A DNA stretch of 34,769 nucleotides, from positions 1 to 34,769 of the forward strand of contig JAJFIK010000008.1 of the NCBI GenBank assembly GCA_021775005.1. The letters are read 5' to 3'. A program made the position numbers and the translations under genes. The stretch comes from Rhodospirillales bacterium (GTDB lineage: Bacteria; Pseudomonadota; Alphaproteobacteria; JAJFIK01). The notes beneath the pieces are model-generated. The model was not told the DNA's origin. It did no database searches and saw only the letters and a list, made by a program, of their open reading frames with translations. The stretch's first letter is position 1. Each line of letters opens with the position of its first letter. Positions 1-8,057 of the stretch are shown piece after piece.

Positions 1-21
1 AGGGGGGCATCGCCAAACGAA

Positions 22-98
22 GAGCCCGGAATCTCGAACCCTAAACCAGATGGCAAGATCCCGGACAATCGCTATGCGATTTCCGGGATGACGGGCTC
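22..98. repeat. Nested palindrome, REP-like or terminator-like
   Basis: The core arms ATCCCGGA (58-65) and TCCGGGAT (82-89) pair, as do the inner arms AATCGC (67-72) and GCGATT (76-81) around a TAT loop. Only C66 is bulged, giving a 14-bp stem. A second, outer pair, GAGCCCG (22-28) with CGGGCTC (92-98), encloses it. It lies just downstream of the rlpA stop. There is no T-run on either side, so it is not a classical intrinsic terminator. The form resembles the dispersed extragenic palindromes seen in many alphaproteobacterial genomes; only one copy is in this window. Confidence 0.5.
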
Positions 99-123
99 AG
101 TATTGGTGTCGTGAAGCCGCCGC

Positions 124-1215
124 CTACTCCACCACAATGCGGGCGGCTGAATGGCCATCGCTGGCGACCTGCCGCAACATGGTGCTGGCATCATTGGCAT
201 CGGCAAAGGGCCCCAAGCGCACGCGATAAAACAAACGGCCATTGATCCAGGCGGGATCGACGGATGCCACCTGCCCCATACGGCCAGCCTCTAAAGCTTC
301 GGCAACTTCCAGGGCGTTAGCCTCTAACAGATAGGCACCGGTCTGCACATAAATACTGCCGCTCGTCATGGCACCGGTTGCTGCAATCGGTTGCGCCGCG
401 ATTGGTTGCGGCGCTGGCAAGGCTTCAGGGGTCGCCGGATAGGCAGAAGTGTCATAGCCCGGCGAGTTGTTGCTTGGCTCAGGCCAGGGGGCCTCCAGCG
501 CCACAGGTGTGTCCGGAACGCTCGTCGCGACAGCCACCACGGGCCGCTCAATGGCCACAGGCGTTACGGGTATGGCATCGGCAATGGAGCGGTTTTCCTC
601 CTGCTCGCGCTGCGCTCGCCGGCTGCGACGGCTCTCATTACGCTGATCATCGCGGGCACTGCTTCTAGCATTACTGGCATAGCGGCGCGGATTGGCGTCG
701 CCAGACATGACCTCGCGGGCCTGGGCCGATGAAACATCGAGGGGCGCTCTGCCGATGACTTCCACACGCACGCGGGCGGTGCCATTGCGGATCATGTCAA
801 GTTCTTCCGCTGCAGCGCGGCTCATGTCGATAATGCGATCAGAGACAAAGGGTCCGCGATCATTAATGCGAACAATGACCGAGCGGCCATTTTCCAGATT
901 TGTCACCCGCGCATGCACCGGGATCTGCAAGGTAGTGTGGGCGGCGGTAAACAGATTCATATCAAAACGTTCGCCGTTTGCCGTCGGGCGGCCATGAAAA
1001 TTTGGCCCATACCAGGAAGCAATGCCGGTTTCGTTGTAATTCCAGTCCTCTCGCGGCACAAAACGCTGGCCCGCCACGCGATAAGGCTGGCCCACTTTGT
1101 ATTCCCCATCAGTGGTCGCGCCCGCCGAGCGGCTGGGCCCGGAATTGCCCCCGCCACAAGCTGCGAGGGTCACGCTCAAAATCGTGAGTAAGATAGGAAT
1201 AGCGAGACGACGCAT
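124..1215 (-). CDS. rlpA: RlpA-family septal ring lytic transglycosylase lipoprotein with SPOR domain
   Basis: 363 residues. RlpA proteins are outer-membrane lipoproteins that bind denuded septal peptidoglycan and, in some species, cleave it. A lipoprotein signal ends in LAAC (Cys20). A double-psi beta-barrel follows, roughly residues 60-155, with the family motifs GIASWYG, GRPTANGE and NDRGPF. Next is a low-complexity Arg/Pro/Ala-rich linker, then a SPOR domain over the last 75 residues (YVQTGAY ... YRVRLGPF). The ATG at 1215 was preferred because GGAG lies 7 nt upstream and translation then begins directly with the signal peptide; the open frame runs further upstream without a signal-like sequence. 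It is divergent from the MmgE/PrpD gene across 89 bp. The family call is firm; enzymatic activity cannot be judged from sequence. Confidence 0.93.
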   Translation of the reverse strand: MRRLAIPILLTILSVTLAACGGGNSGPSRSAGATTDGEYKVGQPYRVAGQRFVPREDWNYNETGIASWYGPNFHGRPTANGERFDMNLFTAAHTTLQIPVHARVTNLENGRSVIVRINDRGPFVSDRIIDMSRAAAEELDMIRNGTARVRVEVIGRAPLDVSSAQAREVMSGDANPRRYASNARSSARDDQRNESRRSRRAQREQEENRSIADAIPVTPVAIERPVVAVATSVPDTPVALEAPWPEPSNNSPGYDTSAYPATPEALPAPQPIAAQPIAATGAMTSGSIYVQTGAYLLEANALEVAEALEAGRMGQVASVDPAWINGRLFYRVRLGPFADANDASTMLRQVASDGHSAARIVVE

Positions 1216-1304
1216 CATAGTGCTCCGGCTGGTTATCATCGAGATATCCATGGCACTATGAGAGTTGAGAGTTAACGCAGGCTTTCTGAAAGGGTCTTGC
1301 CTCC

Positions 1305-2585
1305 ATGCCAAGTTTGACCGAAGGCCTCACTCGCCACATCCAAGAAAAATCCATCAAAAACAACGACTTGGAGGCCGCAGCTCAGCTCACACTTGATGCA
1401 GTGGCCAACGCCCTTGCGGGGCGCAACAGCGCTCAGGGCCGCATTTTGCTCAAGTGGGCCGCGGGCCGCGCCATGGACCCTGGCCGCGAAGCGTTTCTCA
1501 TGGGCGCGCTCACCCACATCTTGGAGGTAGATGACCTCCACAAATCCTCGGTGGTTCATCCAGGCTGCGTCGTTATCCCCGCGGCCTGGGCCCTTGCCCG
1601 CGCGCATGGCGCGTCCGGTCATGGGCTGCTCAAGGCCATCATATGGGGCTTTGAGGCGACCACACGTGTGGGCATGGCAGTGGGCCCGGCGCACTATCAA
1701 ACATGGCACAACACGGCCACCTGTGGGCCCTATGGCTCAGCGGCTGCAGGCGCGGCTTTGCTGGGGTTAAGCGCCCTGGAGATGGTCCATGCCCTTGGCA
1801 ATGCCGGCACCCAAAGTGCGGGGCTTTGGCAGTTTCTTGAAAGCGGCGCCATGAGCAAACACCTCCATGCAGGGCGCGGTGCGGAGGCCGGTCTGGTGGC
1901 GGCTGAACTGGCTGCTTCGGGCTTCACAGGGCCGAAAGATATCCTCGAGGGCGCAAAGGGGTTTTTCAAAGCCACTTGCCCTGACGCGCTACCAGATATG
2001 GTGTTGGCCGAGCCAGATGCGCCCTGGCAAATTCATGCAACTTCTCTCAAACCATGGCCCTCATGTCGCCATACGCACCCGGGGATTTATGCAGCGCAGG
2101 AGCTCCGCAAAAAGGTCGGCAATCGGGCCATCAAGGCGGTTCGGATCGACACCTACAAAGCGGCGCTTGCGCTTTGTGACCGGCCTGAACCAGAGACGGT
2201 TTACGAGGCGAAATTCTCCCTGCAGCATTGCATTGCCGCGGCCTTGTCCGGGGACAAAGTGAGCTTCGCCAGCTTTGAAACTGAGGCGAGAGCTGCGCTT
2301 TCTGAATTGCGGGGGCGAATAAGTCTGTCGCTCAATGGGCGCTATGAGGCGGCTTATCCTCTCAATTGGGGGAGCGGTGTGGAAGTTGATCTCGAAGCTG
2401 GCGAGACGTTAACCTCTGCCACTGACGATGCCTTTGGCGATCCAGAACTGCCCATGGCGCGCGGGGATATCATCACCAAAGCAGAGATGCTGATGCGCCA
2501 CGGCGGGGTCCGGGAGCCCGCAGGTCTGGTCGCCGCCATCCTGGCGCTGGCGGAAGACGCGCCTTTGCCGGCATTGCCCGATTGA
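1305..2585 (+). CDS. MmgE/PrpD family protein
   Basis: 426 residues, close to the usual length of the MmgE/PrpD family, whose characterised members include 2-methylcitrate dehydratase and cis-aconitate decarboxylase. The conserved DD-x-H (76-79) and HPG (85-87) motifs are present, followed by the glycine-rich TCGPYGSAAAGAALLG segment and the helical C-terminal lid domain. It has no signal peptide, so it is cytoplasmic. The ATG at 1305 has AAGGG about 10 nt upstream. There is no prpB, prpC or acnD nearby, so a methylcitrate-cycle role is not supported and the substrate is unknown. A tandem 7-bp repeat (GAGAGTT twice, 1260-1273) lies just upstream of the start. It is followed directly by tRNA-Ser. 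Confidence 0.88.
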   Translation: MPSLTEGLTRHIQEKSIKNNDLEAAAQLTLDAVANALAGRNSAQGRILLKWAAGRAMDPGREAFLMGALTHILEVDDLHKSSVVHPGCVVIPAAWALARAHGASGHGLLKAIIWGFEATTRVGMAVGPAHYQTWHNTATCGPYGSAAAGAALLGLSALEMVHALGNAGTQSAGLWQFLESGAMSKHLHAGRGAEAGLVAAELAASGFTGPKDILEGAKGFFKATCPDALPDMVLAEPDAPWQIHATSLKPWPSCRHTHPGIYAAQELRKKVGNRAIKAVRIDTYKAALALCDRPEPETVYEAKFSLQHCIAAALSGDKVSFASFETEARAALSELRGRISLSLNGRYEAAYPLNWGSGVEVDLEAGETLTSATDDAFGDPELPMARGDIITKAEMLMRHGGVREPAGLVAAILALAEDAPLPALPD

Positions 2586-2620
2586 CGGGACCCCGCCTCG
2601 TTGTTAGGCCTTCGCGGAGC

Positions 2621-2710
2621 GGACGGGTGGCCGAGTGGTTGAAGGCACTGGTCTTGAAAACCAGCAGGCGTGAAAGCGTCTCGTGGGTTCGAATCCCACC
2701 CCGTCCGCCA
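2621..2710 (+). tRNA. tRNA-Ser (anticodon UGA)
   Basis: A 90-nt class II tRNA with CCA encoded. The acceptor arms GGACGGG and CCCGTCC pair. The anticodon stem CTGGT/ACCAG (2648-2652, 2660-2664) encloses the loop CTTGAAA, giving anticodon TGA at 2655-2657. A long variable arm follows, as expected for serine, and the T-arm GTGGG-TTCGAAT-CCCAC is canonical. It sits 35 bp after the MmgE/PrpD stop on the same strand. No T-rich terminator is evident directly after it. Confidence 0.97.
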
Positions 2711-2837
2711 TTCTTTCCAACATAAGTTATCCACGCGATCACCCAATGATTATCGAGGGGGTCGGCTTCTGGCTTGCGCTGGGCGGTTCAAACCGTCAAT
2801 TTCGCGCTCGGGTCGTCCGCTATTTTGGGAGATGGAT

Positions 2838-4412
2838 ATGCGTAGAATTATTGTGGGATTTCTGGCGGTGGCACTCATGGGTGTCGCCCTGCCCGCCCAT
2901 GCTGAGAATGTTTTGCGCTGGGCGGCGCAAGGAGACGGGCTCACCTTCGATCCCTATGCGCAGAACGAAGGCCCCACCTTCACCCACAATGGACAGGTTT
3001 ACGAAGCGCTGATTACGCGCGCGCCTGATCTTACGCTGGTGGGCGTGCTCGCCACATCTTGGGAAGCCATTGCGCCGACCATTTGGGAATTCCATTTGCG
3101 AGAAGGCGTCACCTTCCATGATGGCGCGACTTTTACTGCCGACGACGTGGTTTTTTCCATTGAACGCGCGCAGCACGCCAATTCTCAATACCAATTTTTT
3201 GTCGAAGAGGTTTCGCAAGTAGAAGTGATAGATGACCATACCGTTCGCATGCACACCGATGAGCCGGTTCCACTTTTGCCAGAGCAGCTCTATTCCATCT
3301 ACATGATGTCACGCAGCTGGTCTGTTGCAAATGGCGTTTCAGAAGTGCAAAATTTTTCGGCTGGCGAAGAGAACTATGCGGTACGCCACGCCAATGGCAC
3401 GGGTCCGTTTGTGCTGGACTTGCGGGAGCCCGGCATTCGCACATTGATGAGCCGAAATGATGATTGGTGGGGGCTGAGCGAGGATAACCCCCACAACATC
3501 GATCGCATCGTCTTCACCCCGATTACCAATGCCGCAACCCGCGTGGCAGCGCTTCTTTCCGGCGAATTGGATCTTATGCTTGATCCGCCGTTACAAGACC
3601 TGCGCCGCATTGAGAGCACGCCGGGCCTCAAGCTTGTGTCTGTCCCTCAAGTACGGACCATCTTCTTTGGTCTGGAACAATCGCGCGATGAGCTGCGGAC
3701 CTCCAACATTGAAGGTGCCAATCCCTTCCAAGACGTCCGTGTACGGCGGGCCATGTACATGGCTATGAATATGGCTGCGGTCCAGAGCCGTTTGATGCGC
3801 GGGTACTCGGTGCCGGCGGGGCAGCTTGTGGCACCGGGTATTGGCGGCCATGATGGGGGTTTTGATACTCGCTACCCTTATGATCAGGCAGCGGCGCGGG
3901 CGCTATTGGCCGATGCTGGTTATGCCGATGGATTTTCCGTTACGCTGGATTGCCCTAATGATCGCTATGTGAACGATGAGGAAATCTGCCAAGCGATTGT
4001 CTCGATGCTTGGCCAAATTGGCATCGACGTGACGTTGGATGCGCAAACCAAATCGCTTCATTTCATTGATCTTGAGAATCGTGAGACCGATTTTTACATG
4101 CTTGGTTGGACACCAAGTACGCTCGATAGCGGCGATGTATTTGAGTATCTCTTCATCACTGGCGGATCATGGAATGCGGGCGGCTATTCGAACGAGGAAT
4201 TCGACGCATTGGTTGAGCAAATCAATCGTGAGGTCGATGTGGATCGCCGCAATGAGCTGATGCATCATGCGTGGCAAATCGTTATCGACGATGTTGCCTA
4301 TCTACCCTTGCATCACCAGGTTTTGACCTGGGCTATGCGTGATGAATTGGATATGCCCATCACCCCCACCAACATTCCCTATTTCAATTGGGCGCATATG
4401 GGTGAGGAGTAA
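2838..4412 (+). CDS. Periplasmic solute-binding protein of a peptide/nickel-type ABC importer (SBP family 5), orphan
   Basis: 524 residues. A Sec signal peptide covers about residues 1-22 (cleavage after AHA). The mature part is a cluster C extracellular solute-binding protein: the VTFHDGATFTADDVVFS motif near the N terminus, NGTGPF and NDDWWG in the middle, RRAMYMAMN in lobe II, and a C-terminal region ending with the YLPLHHQ element. Such proteins deliver oligopeptides, opines or similar solutes to an inner-membrane permease, but no permease or ATPase gene is near. The ATG at 2838 is preferred over 2832 because GGGAG is 6 nt upstream of it but abuts the earlier ATG. The 127-bp gap after the tRNA holds nothing else I could identify. 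purU begins 8 bp after its stop, so the two are probably co-transcribed. Confidence 0.9.
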   Translation: MRRIIVGFLAVALMGVALPAHAENVLRWAAQGDGLTFDPYAQNEGPTFTHNGQVYEALITRAPDLTLVGVLATSWEAIAPTIWEFHLREGVTFHDGATFTADDVVFSIERAQHANSQYQFFVEEVSQVEVIDDHTVRMHTDEPVPLLPEQLYSIYMMSRSWSVANGVSEVQNFSAGEENYAVRHANGTGPFVLDLREPGIRTLMSRNDDWWGLSEDNPHNIDRIVFTPITNAATRVAALLSGELDLMLDPPLQDLRRIESTPGLKLVSVPQVRTIFFGLEQSRDELRTSNIEGANPFQDVRVRRAMYMAMNMAAVQSRLMRGYSVPAGQLVAPGIGGHDGGFDTRYPYDQAAARALLADAGYADGFSVTLDCPNDRYVNDEEICQAIVSMLGQIGIDVTLDAQTKSLHFIDLENRETDFYMLGWTPSTLDSGDVFEYLFITGGSWNAGGYSNEEFDALVEQINREVDVDRRNELMHHAWQIVIDDVAYLPLHHQVLTWAMRDELDMPITPTNIPYFNWAHMGEE

Positions 4413-4420
4413 TTGTACTT

Positions 4421-5281
4421 GTGACCTTGCCCCGTCGCTTTACTTTGACGGTCACCTGCCCAGATCGCGTCGGCATTGTTGCTGATGTGTCGGGATACTT
4501 GCGTGATAGCGGCCTGTTTGTTGAAGAGTCCACTCAGTTTGGTGACTTGAATACGGGCCAGTTTTTCATGCGCATGGTGTTTACAAGCAATGATGGAACG
4601 TTCTCATCCGGGCGCTTTGCAGAAGGTTTTGCTGCCATCGCCCATCGCCTCCATATGGTATGGGAGCTGTTTGATGACGACGTGCGACCACGGGTTTTAA
4701 TATTGGTTTCAAAGCATGATCATTGCCTCAATGATTTGCTCTATCGCTATCGCACCGGCGCGTTACGGATGAACATCCCGGCGGTGGTTTCAAATCATAT
4801 GGATCTGGCGCCCCTGGCCCAGGCCCACAACGTGCCGTTTCGCCATATTCCCGTGACGAATAATACCAAGGCAGACGCTGAGGCGCGGCTCAAAGAAGTC
4901 ATTGTGGATACGAACGCAGATTTGGTGGTGCTGGCGCGCTATATGCAAATTTTGTCGCCGGAACTATCGCGCGAATTGGCCGGACGCTGCATCAATATTC
5001 ATCACTCGTTCCTGCCGAGCTTCAAAGGTGCGCGGCCCTATCACAAAGCCTATGAGCGCGGTGTGAAGCTAATCGGCGCAACAGCGCACTATGTCACAGA
5101 CGATTTGGATGAAGGCCCCATTATCGATCAGTCTGTGGAACGGGTGGACCATAAGCAGTCTCCCAAGGACCTAACCGCCGTAGGGCGCGACCTGGAATCC
5201 CAGACCCTTGCACGGGCGCTGCGCTATCACCTGGAACATCGCGTGTTCTTGAATGGTCTTAAAACAGTGGTGTTTCGTTAG
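4421..5281 (+). CDS. purU: Formyltetrahydrofolate deformylase
   Basis: 286 residues, the usual PurU length. It hydrolyses 10-formyltetrahydrofolate to formate and tetrahydrofolate in the cytoplasm, balancing one-carbon pools. An N-terminal ACT domain (about 6-85, with CPDRVGIVA) is followed by a formyltransferase domain (about 90-285). The catalytic triad of the formyltransferase fold is recognisable: Asn192 and His194 in INIHHSFLPSF, and Asp230 in DDLDEGP, with His223 also conserved. The start is GTG, with GAGGAG about 11 nt upstream inside the end of the preceding gene. It appears to share an operon with the solute-binding protein. Its TAG stop overlaps the TAA stop of the convergent gene by 4 nt. 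Confidence 0.95.
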   Translation: MTLPRRFTLTVTCPDRVGIVADVSGYLRDSGLFVEESTQFGDLNTGQFFMRMVFTSNDGTFSSGRFAEGFAAIAHRLHMVWELFDDDVRPRVLILVSKHDHCLNDLLYRYRTGALRMNIPAVVSNHMDLAPLAQAHNVPFRHIPVTNNTKADAEARLKEVIVDTNADLVVLARYMQILSPELSRELAGRCINIHHSFLPSFKGARPYHKAYERGVKLIGATAHYVTDDLDEGPIIDQSVERVDHKQSPKDLTAVGRDLESQTLARALRYHLEHRVFLNGLKTVVFR

Positions 5282-5790
5282 TTGCCGCTGCAATAGCCAA
5301 ATACACCCACCGGGCTGCCATCTGGGCGCTGCCCTTGCACTGGATCACCCGTTGGAATGATGTATTGAGTGAGGTCACTTTCCCCCTCGAGACGGCGCGC
5401 CGATTGGATGTCGAGGTCGCCATTTCCCAGCACCTGCCCGTTGAAATGAACTTTGCCGCCGGAGATGTGTTCACCTTGTATAGCAATGCTGCGGGTCATG
5501 GGGGTGAATGCAATTACCGCCTGTTCAACGGTAACCTCCATAAACTCTCCTGCCCCGGTGTCGAACATGACAGACCCAACCTCGACGCGCTCCATTTGCG
5601 TGGCACCGAGGTCCAATAATTCCCTCGATTCCAATTGAATAAAAATCTGCATGCGGTTTGAGGCGGTGCAGTCAAGTGTGCCGTCTGGCCCCCGCTCCAC
5701 ATATTGCCCTTGGGCGATCAGGGAGACATCGGCTGCAAATGCCGCAGGTGATATTAAAATGATACAAATTAAGCCAAGTGTGCGGAGCAT
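5278..5790 (-). CDS. Secreted hypothetical protein
   Basis: 170 residues. A clear signal peptide covers residues 1-19 (cleavage after AFA). The mature part is rich in beta-type sequence and has two cysteines, near residue 41 (TLDC) and near the C terminus (GYCSGN), which could form a disulfide in the periplasm. I do not recognise the family. The repeated short strand pattern (AIQGEHISGG, GKVHFNGQVLGNG) is loosely like LptA/LptC-type beta-taco proteins, but I see no diagnostic motif. It is the last gene of a probable three-gene minus-strand operon: CapA-like, cupin, then this gene, with gaps of 22 and 27 bp. Its stop overlaps the purU stop by 4 nt. Confidence 0.75.
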   Translation of the reverse strand: MLRTLGLICIILISPAAFAADVSLIAQGQYVERGPDGTLDCTASNRMQIFIQLESRELLDLGATQMERVEVGSVMFDTGAGEFMEVTVEQAVIAFTPMTRSIAIQGEHISGGKVHFNGQVLGNGDLDIQSARRLEGESDLTQYIIPTGDPVQGQRPDGSPVGVFGYCSGN

Positions 5791-5817
5791 GGGGCTCTCC
5801 CGTCGGTGAATCAGATC

Positions 5818-6228
5818 CTACTGAAACATAGACGGATTGTGGGCCCTATGGCGAGGCTGCTTCGCGTCTTCATTAAGGGGTCTCTCCGGGCCATATTGGA
5901 TCGCCATGATCCGCAGTGGAGTATCGCTGATATTTTCCACTTGATGCGCGGCGCGGGCGGGCAAAAACACGGCGTCGCCCTCGTCGATGAGGAAGGCGCG
6001 TTGCTCAAGCTGCATGCGGCCCGTGCCATGAATAATAACCCAATGCTCACATTGATAGTCATTGACCCGCAGCGGGATGCAGGCACCGGGATTAACCGTG
6101 AATTGCTGCACCTGATGACCCTCGCGCATTTGAGTCACCTCAATCACACCCCAGTCCCGTAGCGTTAGAATATTTCCCACCACATTTGCCTCTGTACAGA
6201 ATGAGGAATCCTGGGGAAAACGGAGCAA
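5818..6228 (-). CDS. Cupin protein resembling the C-terminal domain of mannose-1-phosphate guanylyltransferase/mannose-6-phosphate isomerase, metal site degenerate
   Basis: 136 residues, the size of a free-standing single cupin. The order DWG ... VNPGACIPL ... CEHWVIIHGTG ... DEGDAVFLP ... AAHQVEN ... IQYGP matches the isomerase cupin of bifunctional ManC/AlgA proteins. In those, the first metal motif is HHH-R-x-EH-W; here it reads N56-D57-Y58-Q-C-E61-H62-W, so the histidine cluster is lost while Glu61, His62 and His95 remain. Isomerase activity is therefore doubtful, and a binding or regulatory role is as likely. The only plausible start I found is TTG at 6228, with GAGG about 9 nt upstream; later ATGs would delete the WG segment. 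It lies 22 bp downstream of the CapA-like gene. Confidence 0.8.
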   Translation of the reverse strand: MLRFPQDSSFCTEANVVGNILTLRDWGVIEVTQMREGHQVQQFTVNPGACIPLRVNDYQCEHWVIIHGTGRMQLEQRAFLIDEGDAVFLPARAAHQVENISDTPLRIMAIQYGPERPLNEDAKQPRHRAHNPSMFQ

Positions 6229-6250
6229 GATTCGTGCCTCGTACGGGAAC

Positions 6251-7861
6251 TCAGCGAGCGATTGCCAACATCCTTAATCCGTCATCGTTGCGCGACGTTT
6301 CCTGCCCAAGGTTTTCCAGCCGTTCAAAGGTGGCGGGGAAATCACGCCGGGTGCGGTCGAGGACAAATCGCTCCGCTTCACGCGCTGCGTCAAGCTGCGG
6401 CACGCCATATCCTGCTTGTCTGGTGGAATGGAGCGCAAATCCCGCAAGCCGCCCGTCGGGGTAAACGGCGACCTCAGCCATGGGCCCCAATCCCAACAAG
6501 CCCCAATTGAGAAATCCTGTGTAAGTCCAAAAATTGCCCAGCGAATATGAGATGAAGCGATCTTGGTAAATCTCCAGCCCGCGCGGCACATGGGGGCCAT
6601 GCCCAAACACAATGTCTGCACCGGCATCTACCATGGCATGGGCAAAGGCGTGCACATTGCCTCTGTTCTCACCATAGAATTCTTCGGTGCGGAACGGCAC
6701 GCGTGTTTCATTCACCCCTTCAGCGCCGCCATGAAACGAGACCACGACAATATCAACCTCAGCGGCCAGGGCTTCGACGCGTCGTCGGGCGGTTGGTGTA
6801 TCGCGCAGATCAAGGGTGCCAATGTTGGGGGCAAACGCTATGAGGCCGATGGTGGTGCCATTGGCGAGCATTCGGGTCCCAAGGCGCGCGCCGTCCTGGT
6901 CCAAGCCCGCCACGTCGAGGCCATTGGTCATCAAGGCATCAATGGTTGAGCGACGACCGGCGCTGCCAAAGTCCCCCGAATGATTGTTGGCGAGGGAGAC
7001 CATATCAAACCCGGCATCGGCAAGGAATTCCGCGTAACGCACCGGGCTGCGAAACGAAAAACAGTTGGAGCAGTCTTTTGTGCTGCGTAGGTTTTGTGGT
7101 GCCAGAACCCCTTCTACATTGCCAAATGTTATATGCGGTCCACGCATTATTTGAACAAGCGCAGGTGAGAGCACGTCTTCCACATTGGTGCCAGGGCCAA
7201 GCGCTGGGTTGAGCCATGCGGTACTGGGATAGTCTGTGCCCAGCATGATGTCGCCCACGCCTAAGATACGGATCAATGACGGATCGCGCGGCGCTTGAGG
7301 GTCGAGCCAGTACCACGGCGCAGAGGCAATGACAGGTCGCGGCGTATGGGCGTTGACCGAGGGCGCAACGAGCGGCGTTGGGGGCGGCACCTCCAGTACG
7401 GCAACGTCCACCACTGGTGCTGGCAGCGGCGGCATGATTTCTTCATCGGCCCAAGCCAATACTTCAAATGGCCGATAACGATCTATCGCACTGTGCTCAC
7501 AGCGATACCCGCTCTCTCGCAACGCCGCGCAGACATGGGTTAACTCCGCGCGGGTGTCGCCCACCAAAACCAGCGCGTGGATTGGAATGACCCCCCACAA
7601 GGTTGATGACGCAATGCCTGCATCAAAGGCTCGCAATTCCGGGCGGCGTTCGAGCATGGCGAGCCAGCGGCGGTGAACCCCCGCAGGCGATAAATCTGTT
7701 GCCAATGTGATGGCAGGCCGTGGATCTGCGGCCTCGGCCCAGAGGTCGCCAGGATTGACCACCAACAGCCCCGCTGGCCGAATTGCCAGGGTTGCGAGAA
7801 ACCCGGCGGCAAATACGACGCCCGTAACCGCGATCCAAAGCCTTAGAGCCCTTGCGCCCAT
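6251..7861 (-). CDS. CapA-family (PGA_cap, metallophosphatase-fold) protein with N-terminal membrane anchor
   Basis: 536 residues. One hydrophobic helix near the N terminus (ALRLWIAVTGVVFAAGFLATLAI region) is probably an uncleaved anchor. About 170 residues of unassigned periplasmic sequence with a Pro-rich linker follow, then the CapA domain from about residue 198. That domain carries GVGDIMLG, NVEG, LANNH, the HGGAEG motif, and FGHGPHVPRGLE with SLGNFW. The family is named for poly-gamma-glutamate capsule synthesis, but most proteobacterial members are uncharacterised and the pgsBC partners are absent here. The N-terminal extension is longer than usual. The start is uncertain: ATG 7861 was chosen because the hydrophobic anchor follows at once; a TTG at 7888 in the same frame has no ribosome-binding site. 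It is the first clear gene of the minus-strand operon. Confidence 0.88.
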   Translation of the reverse strand: MGARALRLWIAVTGVVFAAGFLATLAIRPAGLLVVNPGDLWAEAADPRPAITLATDLSPAGVHRRWLAMLERRPELRAFDAGIASSTLWGVIPIHALVLVGDTRAELTHVCAALRESGYRCEHSAIDRYRPFEVLAWADEEIMPPLPAPVVDVAVLEVPPPTPLVAPSVNAHTPRPVIASAPWYWLDPQAPRDPSLIRILGVGDIMLGTDYPSTAWLNPALGPGTNVEDVLSPALVQIMRGPHITFGNVEGVLAPQNLRSTKDCSNCFSFRSPVRYAEFLADAGFDMVSLANNHSGDFGSAGRRSTIDALMTNGLDVAGLDQDGARLGTRMLANGTTIGLIAFAPNIGTLDLRDTPTARRRVEALAAEVDIVVVSFHGGAEGVNETRVPFRTEEFYGENRGNVHAFAHAMVDAGADIVFGHGPHVPRGLEIYQDRFISYSLGNFWTYTGFLNWGLLGLGPMAEVAVYPDGRLAGFALHSTRQAGYGVPQLDAAREAERFVLDRTRRDFPATFERLENLGQETSRNDDGLRMLAIAR

Positions 7862-7891
7862 GCTGAAATATCCACCCCCGTCAGGCAAATT

Positions 7892-7996
7892 TTAGGGGCG
7901 GACGGCATCGGCCTCAATATCACGCGGCACAATCGTCACCGGAATGTGAGGTGCCTGTTGCCCCCCTGCCCCGGTTCGGTCATGTTTCCCCGCCAA
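7892..7996 (-). CDS. Possible small ORF upstream of the CapA-like gene (doubtful)
   Basis: A 34-codon frame from TTG 7996 to TAA 7892-7894 ends 31 bp before the chosen capA start. Its last part (PHIPVTIVPRDIEADAVRP) has ordinary, non-repetitive, coding-like composition. It has no convincing ribosome-binding site. A neighbouring frame starts at ATG 7983 with GGGGA just upstream and would join this ending if the G6 run on the minus strand (positions 7961-7966) gained one base. It could be a real short gene, a frameshifted remnant, or chance. Apart from this, the 7862-8057 gap holds only the divergent promoter area. Confidence 0.22.
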   Translation of the reverse strand: MAGKHDRTGAGGQQAPHIPVTIVPRDIEADAVRP

Positions 7997-8057
7997 AGCG
8001 GGTCATAAGAGCCGTTCTGAGGCCGCTCAAGGGCCATCATCTGAAGGAGTTTGCCGT

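Noticed and set aside
1305-2585. Assigning 2-methylcitrate dehydratase (prpD) to the MmgE/PrpD gene
   Set aside because: The family is broad and no prpB, prpC or other methylcitrate gene is present.
2723-2731. DnaA-box-like TTATCCACG after the tRNA
   Set aside because: A single near-match without a cluster, AT-rich unwinding element or dnaA/dnaN/hemE neighbours does not support an origin.
5806-6162. 118-codon open frame on the plus strand
   Set aside because: Opposite-strand shadow of the cupin gene, whose motif order is clear.
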